This document shows, in pieces, positions 9,001 to 9,366 of a stretch of 9,366 nucleotides of DNA (positions within the stretch are counted from its first letter, which is position 1; every line of letters begins with the position of its first letter). Source of the DNA: Sandaracinaceae bacterium (lineage in GTDB: Bacteria > Myxococcota_A > Polyangia > Polyangiales > Houyiibacteriaceae); the NCBI GenBank assembly GCA_012514415.1, contig JAAZAH010000258.1:1-9366 (forward strand), read 5' to 3'. The notes beneath the pieces are model-generated. The model searched no databases and was not told where the DNA came from. It saw only the letters and a list, made by a program, of their open reading frames with translations. Both the position numbers and the translations under genes were made by a program.

Positions 9001-9128
9001 CGAGCCTCCCCTCGGGTGGCAGCGTGGATGCGACGCCGAAGGAGAAGCTTCGCGAGCTCATCCTCTTCAGCGTGAGCGAGCGCTACTTCCGCATTCGCCA
9101 GGCGCTCGGGCTCGAGATCTCGATCTGA
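3..9128 (+). CDS. Giant tetratricopeptide-repeat protein, 5'-partial, with C-terminal pseudo-M48-like domain
   Basis: The frame is open from the left edge to TGA at 9126-9128, giving 3041 visible residues (residue r starts at base 3r). The first 35 codons already encode repeat sequence in register with the rest (for example LTPIYEGG, then a YEVRLKHLSDP unit end), so GTG at 108 is an internal Val and the real start is upstream. Residues 1 to about 2769 form some 36 double-TPR units of mostly 71-76 residues. The first half of each is TPR-like (A..YE..L.D...AI..Y..IL..DP....A) and the second half reads L..LY...E.W.EL...LE.....A.D. Residues 2770-3041 are a separate domain. I see no transmembrane segment, but any signal peptide would be outside the window. 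The protein is strongly acidic and I count only five Cys, at residues 1369, 1877, 2533, 2742 and 2853. TPR arrays are protein-binding scaffolds, so a scaffold or adaptor role is inferred. Large TPR proteins of Myxococcus gliding complexes (AgmK/GltI) are one conceivable comparison, but nothing here links to motility. Confidence 0.96.
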   Translation, partial: AAEALTPIYEGGRDANKLASVYEVRLKHLSDPNERVTMLRELGLLYEARLKDPATSFERYLEAFTTLPTLDIVREDVARLAPSVEGGLDRAIAAYREAIEGVSDPDDLIALRMDFGAVLRSVDKIDEAIAEYRAIYDLDPEQMGAVSALSELYRATSRFQELLEIYESRMELETDPDSRRELAYGRASLYQEALNQPEEAIAAYTDILNEYGPEEQEAFRALDSLYESLERWEDLASIIERRVELSADIEEEAALRYRLGQVYEHRLERKVEATDLYRLVIASAPEHEGARVALEGLLEDAEIGPLAAEILEPVYELQGAHEPLIRALRVRAAGASDPEERLEFLTKVAQVYAHEIGDVDAAFNAYAEAFEAAPNHADALSRLEMMALEHDRFPALVAFLTEVSEKQDDPVLARELYVKTARIKDEQLGDIDGAVESYNKVLELDPGDLEVLHALESLHRRAERYRDLVKVLRLRVSQSADPAEQESLLEQMAQIHDQLLEEPEEAIGLYREILSIDEASPVALKALDELYARLERHTELADNVERQLSLASDPDEQTALMIRLADLRETKMGEVASAIEIYSEVLIQDESNAEALAALERLLQTPDNELAVAEILEPIYRNAGEVEKLIGVHEIQTRRASSPERRIELLHQIAELYEVGLDNASGAFEAMARALAEDAGNLRTQEELDRIGQLSGEMERLAQVYEARIEGLEDPHLVASLYTKAAQIREVYLDHAEIAIAHYQKVLELDDANLDAATALERLFAQTERYEDLTQIYIKKAMMLHDAEEQKDYFYRAASLYEETLQNTEAAIAVLGQILELDPEELRAIDKQIELYLSLEQWEPLLAAYNHKADVVHDFDEKRRLYTEVGAVYERELQDIPRAIDTYQRILELAPDDMTAIGRLDALYQVTENWQELLGVLERQADLADDPYEQIGYRYRIAELWHRRLGDPARAVDIAREILEVDPAHQPTLDALEAMIDEDVEALAAALVLDPIYRSMGEAAKLVRVLEVQVSAEQDPVATVDLLHHIADLHENHLDAPAAAFEAYGRSVAGDPLNESTLGHLERLAHEVDSGFARVVALYDAELNKLREDAPGDFVDLALRTAQIYELHLEQAEPAIERLRAIVAIDPSHLEAIQSLDRLYDQTEQWPELLDILEKEIEVATSADEILELRYRLGYIAQTHVGDVERAVDAYRSILEAEPTHANAMAALEGLFNQGVKALEIGEFLEPLYRMQEQWDKLLFLNEHLLHFESDPSERIELMHDAASIAEERLLASDRAALWMQRALLEDPTNEGTLDEVERLAALNDGWLQLASTYADALLVEAPVEDRVELGKRLARVYEDQLGDVERAEETLRYVVGLSGGDEECLGALDRIYVEHGAHDALVDTLQRRIASTEDPVSKVDYSYRLGAVLDNDLRRTDEAIKVYSNILDSIDPEHTDSIKALQEIYIRNEDWPNLLQAFEKEVAIALGDVERADIYAKMARLSEEKLNDVEKAKELWREVLDIRGEDPEALQALGRIYFAQENWRELVEILEREVEAESTDDQNRVQIYGELGKIWYGKLERDGSAIDSWRAALDVDPTHIEAVYHIAEIHRDKQQWPELTSVLDEAAEIGAAILSEEELEHIYLQAAYVFEHELEQSADAIAYYWKALEVNPRSFTALAGLETIYRREMEWEDVIGVMQRRADILEETSDRIEQLLAIARVHEDELENPVGGASALEQILEMEPLHDYAFNRLEAIYAVNEMWDELYALYSQRAASIAEVPDSPQFLAKEHVYWMRKAGFVNEHKIGNLEEAFEMYQYAWLADFTDNEAVAELENVARQLERFEILAHQAGEIIAADQAQPNLTPDDRTAIYLALGRWYGQELDQHEWAVQCYEAVKRYDPHNVDAVRHMAQLYRKLEDHGSLARMLSEIINLSKDPAVLAPTYAEMGDLARTVLGIPEDAHVYYRNALDYDPKNLRAILALEEIHRENASWGEYLEILQMKAAAIEDEAQLRKTKLQIAETYEDRLDDAAAAIALYKEVLESDPANLAAMKGLERLYAASERYVELREVLERQLDVVELERDRINLLMRLSAMWEEEFVKPEQAAERLEEVLQINPAHIEALTGLARLYRAARDWDRLIDTYERHIDATPDRGEKIRLLKLEGEAFETNLEDVQRAIDAYIAVTDIDPEDQEALDSLARLYMKSEDYGAALDTLERLAPLIEETADRVRLESRIGALLEEKLGDRGGAIAHYETALDLDPGHLPSLEALRKIYLDSGDWLDAAKILRQEVEHTESPRVKALRLVELGHVYDERLDEREDAIAVWEEALNHDPDSEEAALPLVDHYVDKELWGDAYPLLDLLMKTSDKREREEQHRLAELFGRASMEVGEIEDAIRGYSRANQLDPQHIPSLIGLANAYFAASDWEKASKYYQALLVQQRDALDSEQLVDIYYRHGMVKRAQGEPRKAINSFDKALEEDAGHRPTLDALVEIYSEQGKWDQVIHFKQQTLDNILDEAERFDLLLEIGDIWHEKLKKPAEAIAPYTDACDIRPDDLGALHKLLEVHQAVGNWHEIIDTIDRIAELNDRDAVKARYHYTAAVIARDSLKDLDLALERFNLSLDLDPTQLKGFEAINRILTERKDWKNLERAYRKMLFRVVNKGDTDLEFNLWHALGLIYRDRQRNFEPAVEAFQQALIRQPHNVTLHEILAELYKNLNRFDEAIEEHQWLLQQDPFREDSYRELYRLYFGAKAYDKAWCVAATLVFLGKADKEQQRFYEDSRPKDGIRPRNRLDEERWVKDLRHPSENIFISKMMEIIGVAVYRANAKPDKVLGIHKLRWENPNDPQGMFSEAFHFAMHVLSIQNPVRLCVDPHRPGGLDVIPHAEQGSVQAGTAVVTGLTPAQSMFVAAKQLTYFRSEHFILTFINSHSELLKLLTGALHLGGVQLNDPNAVATAAQLQQLLEPIQIDALRSLVRKFTEAGGAANIKEWMRGVEYTALQAAFVLTQDLSLAGQMIPSLPSGGSVDATPKEKLRELILFSVSERYFRIRQALGLEISI
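96..1013 (+). repeat. TPR supermodule 1 (units of 73, 71, 73 and 89 residues)
   Basis: Three ordinary double-TPR units start at 96, 315 and 528. They are followed by a long unit at 747-1013 of 89 residues, whose EILEPVY motif begins at unit position 61 (base 927). The first unit is the unusual post-long-unit type: TSFERYLEAF in place of the usual AI..Y..IL, and VARLA in place of LERLY. The total is 306 residues. Confidence 0.8.
1014..1928 (+). repeat. TPR supermodule 2 (units of 72, 72, 72 and 89 residues)
   Basis: Three units of exactly 72 residues start at 1014, 1230 and 1446. A long unit at 1662-1928 of 89 residues follows, with EILEPIY at unit position 61 (base 1842). The first unit is again the variant type (AAFNAYAEAF, then LEMMA). 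The total is 305 residues, nearly the same as supermodule 1. The long units of the two supermodules are recognisably similar in DNA around the motif, which suggests duplication of whole supermodules. Confidence 0.8.
1929..3059 (+). repeat. TPR supermodule 3 (four 72-residue units plus one of 89)
   Basis: Four units of exactly 72 residues start at 1929, 2145, 2361 and 2577. The long unit at 2793-3059 is again 89 residues, with LVLDPIY at unit position 61 (base 2973). The opening unit is the variant type (GAFEAMARAL, then LDRIG). The total is 377 residues, one ordinary unit more than supermodules 1 and 2, so this block appears to have gained a unit or its relatives lost one. Confidence 0.8.
3060..3767 (+). 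repeat. TPR supermodule 4 (units of 75, 72 and 89 residues)
   Basis: A variant opening unit of 75 residues (AAFEAYGRSV, then LERLA) starts at 3060 and an ordinary 72-residue unit at 3285. The long unit at 3501-3767 is 89 residues, with EFLEPLY at unit position 61 (base 3681). The total is 236 residues, the shortest supermodule. It is the last one: no unit with the EPxY helix was found downstream. Confidence 0.8.
3768..7061 (+). repeat. Continuous run of 15 double-TPR units without the extra helix
   Basis: Residues 1256-2353 form fifteen units of 71-78 residues. The first (3768-3980) is of the variant post-long type (AALWMQRALL, then VERLA), marking the boundary with the supermodule region. 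Units at 4638, 5082 and 5316 are longer (76, 78 and 77 residues) because of small loop insertions such as EIGAAILSE and EVPDSPQF, so the otherwise regular spacing slips there. From 5766 to 7061 the 72-residue spacing is regular again. Well-conserved examples include the unit at 5982-6197, with AIALYKEVLESDP in its first half and LERLYAASERY in its second. Confidence 0.75.
7062..8309 (+). repeat. C-terminal, more canonical TPR stretch
   Basis: Residues 2354-2769 have less regular spacing (79, 70, 70 and 75 residues, then a 122-residue tail) and several near-textbook 34-residue TPRs. Examples are residues 2437-2470 (containing AQGEPRKAINSFDKALEED) and 2654-2687 (containing FEPAVEAFQQALIRQPHN), followed directly by FDEAIEEHQWLLQQDP. 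The last helices (YDKAWCVAATLVFLGKAD) lead through a charged, Arg/Lys/Asp-rich linker into the C-terminal domain. The change in spacing suggests this end evolved separately from the long upstream array. Confidence 0.75.
8310..9125 (+). other. C-terminal domain resembling a catalytically dead M48-type peptidase fold
   Basis: Residues 2770-3041 are not TPR. The segment around residues 2877-2904 (TAVVTGLTPAQSMFVAAKQ, then LTYFRSEHF) has the layout of M48-family peptidases: a strand, 'vvtsGLl', then a helix with 'VLaHElgH..gH'. The HExxH position is occupied by KQLTY (residues 2894-2898, bases 8682-8696), so the two zinc His and the catalytic Glu are absent. Further on, VEYTALQAAFVLTQDLSLA (from residue 2977) matches the M48 'ElsADRAgLLa..d...A' helix. 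The Glu in the third-ligand position is kept (residue 2978, base 8934) but Asp is replaced by Leu. The domain ends with ELILFSVSERYFRIRQALG, a long helix. I recall similar C-termini in other large myxobacterial TPR proteins but cannot check this. The fold assignment is inference; a non-enzymatic binding or anchoring role would follow. Confidence 0.5.
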
Positions 9129-9154
9129 GCCGGGGCAGCTGCTCAACGGGCTCT

Positions 9155-9190
9155 AGGCGCGTCCCGATGGGGCGCGCCTTCGCCGTTTAA
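9155..9190 (+). terminator. Probable intrinsic terminator after the giant TPR gene
   Basis: A strong hairpin starts 26 bases after the stop codon. AGGCGCG (9155-9161) pairs with CGCGCCT (9173-9179), extended by a T-G wobble and CCC/GGG around a three-base GAT loop, for 11 pairs in total. The following T run is broken (TT at 9179-9180, TTT at 9186-9188), so termination may be moderate or the hairpin may mainly protect the 3' end. A weaker stem, GAGCC (9127-9131) with GGCTC (9149-9153), overlaps the stop codon just upstream. Confidence 0.6.
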
Positions 9191-9366
9191 GACAGAGAGT
9201 GTATGGCGCCACGAAATCTGCCTGGCTCCTCCCCCGACTTGACGGTGCGCCCCGCGGTGAAAAGCCTCCACCAAGGCTGGCGAAATGCGCTCGTCCACCA
9301 ACCAGGGCGGTGTGCATGCGGGGCCTCGATGTCGGCAGATGCTAGGGCGTGTGCCCGTCGTGCTGC
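9191..9366. other. Downstream flank with no convincing gene
   Basis: This stretch follows the hairpin and runs to the window edge. One plus frame (ATG at 9203, preceded by AGAGAG) and two minus frames stay open through most of it, but at this GC content open frames of this length are expected by chance. None shows a clear protein signature, apart from the weak minus-strand similarity noted in the findings. A TTGACG at about 9234-9245 has no matching -10 box at normal spacing. The start or end of a neighbouring gene could lie here but cannot be called from what is visible. Confidence 0.5.

Noticed and set aside
3..9128. Dense CTCGAG and CGATCG palindromes, suggestive of a HIP1-like element or restriction-site pattern
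   Set aside because: They fall in phase with Leu-Glu, Ala-Ile-Ala and Asp-Arg codons of the repeats and are explained by amino-acid content and codon preference. No such enrichment is evident in the flank.
9344..9357. Small inverted repeat GGGCgtgtGCCC
   Set aside because: It is a four-base-pair stem only, expected by chance in GC-rich DNA, and has no T tract or other context.
9203..9366. Plus-strand open frame from ATG 9203 to the window edge, preceded by AGAGAG
   Set aside because: Only 54 codons are visible, with an Arg/Ala/Pro-rich translation, no recognisable motif and third-position composition weaker than the upstream gene. It cannot be told from chance.

Overview
The window is almost entirely one gene. 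A single uninterrupted plus-strand reading frame enters from the left edge (first complete codon at 3) and ends at a TGA at 9126-9128, giving 3041 visible residues with no frameshift or internal stop. The protein is a giant tetratricopeptide-repeat (TPR) solenoid. The true N-terminus lies upstream, because clear repeat sequence already occupies codons 3-107, ahead of the first in-frame start-like codon (GTG at 108).

The DNA is GC-rich, with strong use of CTC (Leu), GAG (Glu), ATC (Ile) and CGC (Arg). That composition, together with a several-thousand-residue TPR protein carrying this type of C-terminal domain, points to a former deltaproteobacterium of the Myxococcota/Bradymonadota kind. This is inference from composition and protein style; there is no rRNA or marker gene to confirm it.

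Layout: (i) 3-3767, four complete supermodules plus the tail of a fifth. Each is made of double-TPR units of about 72 residues and closed by a unit of exactly 89 residues carrying an extra ~17-residue helix with a [EL]-x-L-x-P-[ILV]-Y motif. (ii) 3768-7061, fifteen further ~72-residue units with no 89-residue unit. (iii) 7062-8309, a more irregular stretch with several near-canonical 34-residue TPRs. (iv) 8310-9125, a 272-residue non-TPR C-terminal domain that looks like a degenerate M48-type peptidase fold lacking the HExxH zinc site. (v) 9129-9366, a strong hairpin (probable terminator) and about 175 bases with no convincing gene.

The likely role is a very long scaffold or adaptor for protein-protein contacts, ending in a probably non-catalytic domain. 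No neighbouring gene is visible, so no pathway can be assigned. The most notable observations are the exact higher-order repeat architecture and the apparent pseudo-peptidase C-terminus.
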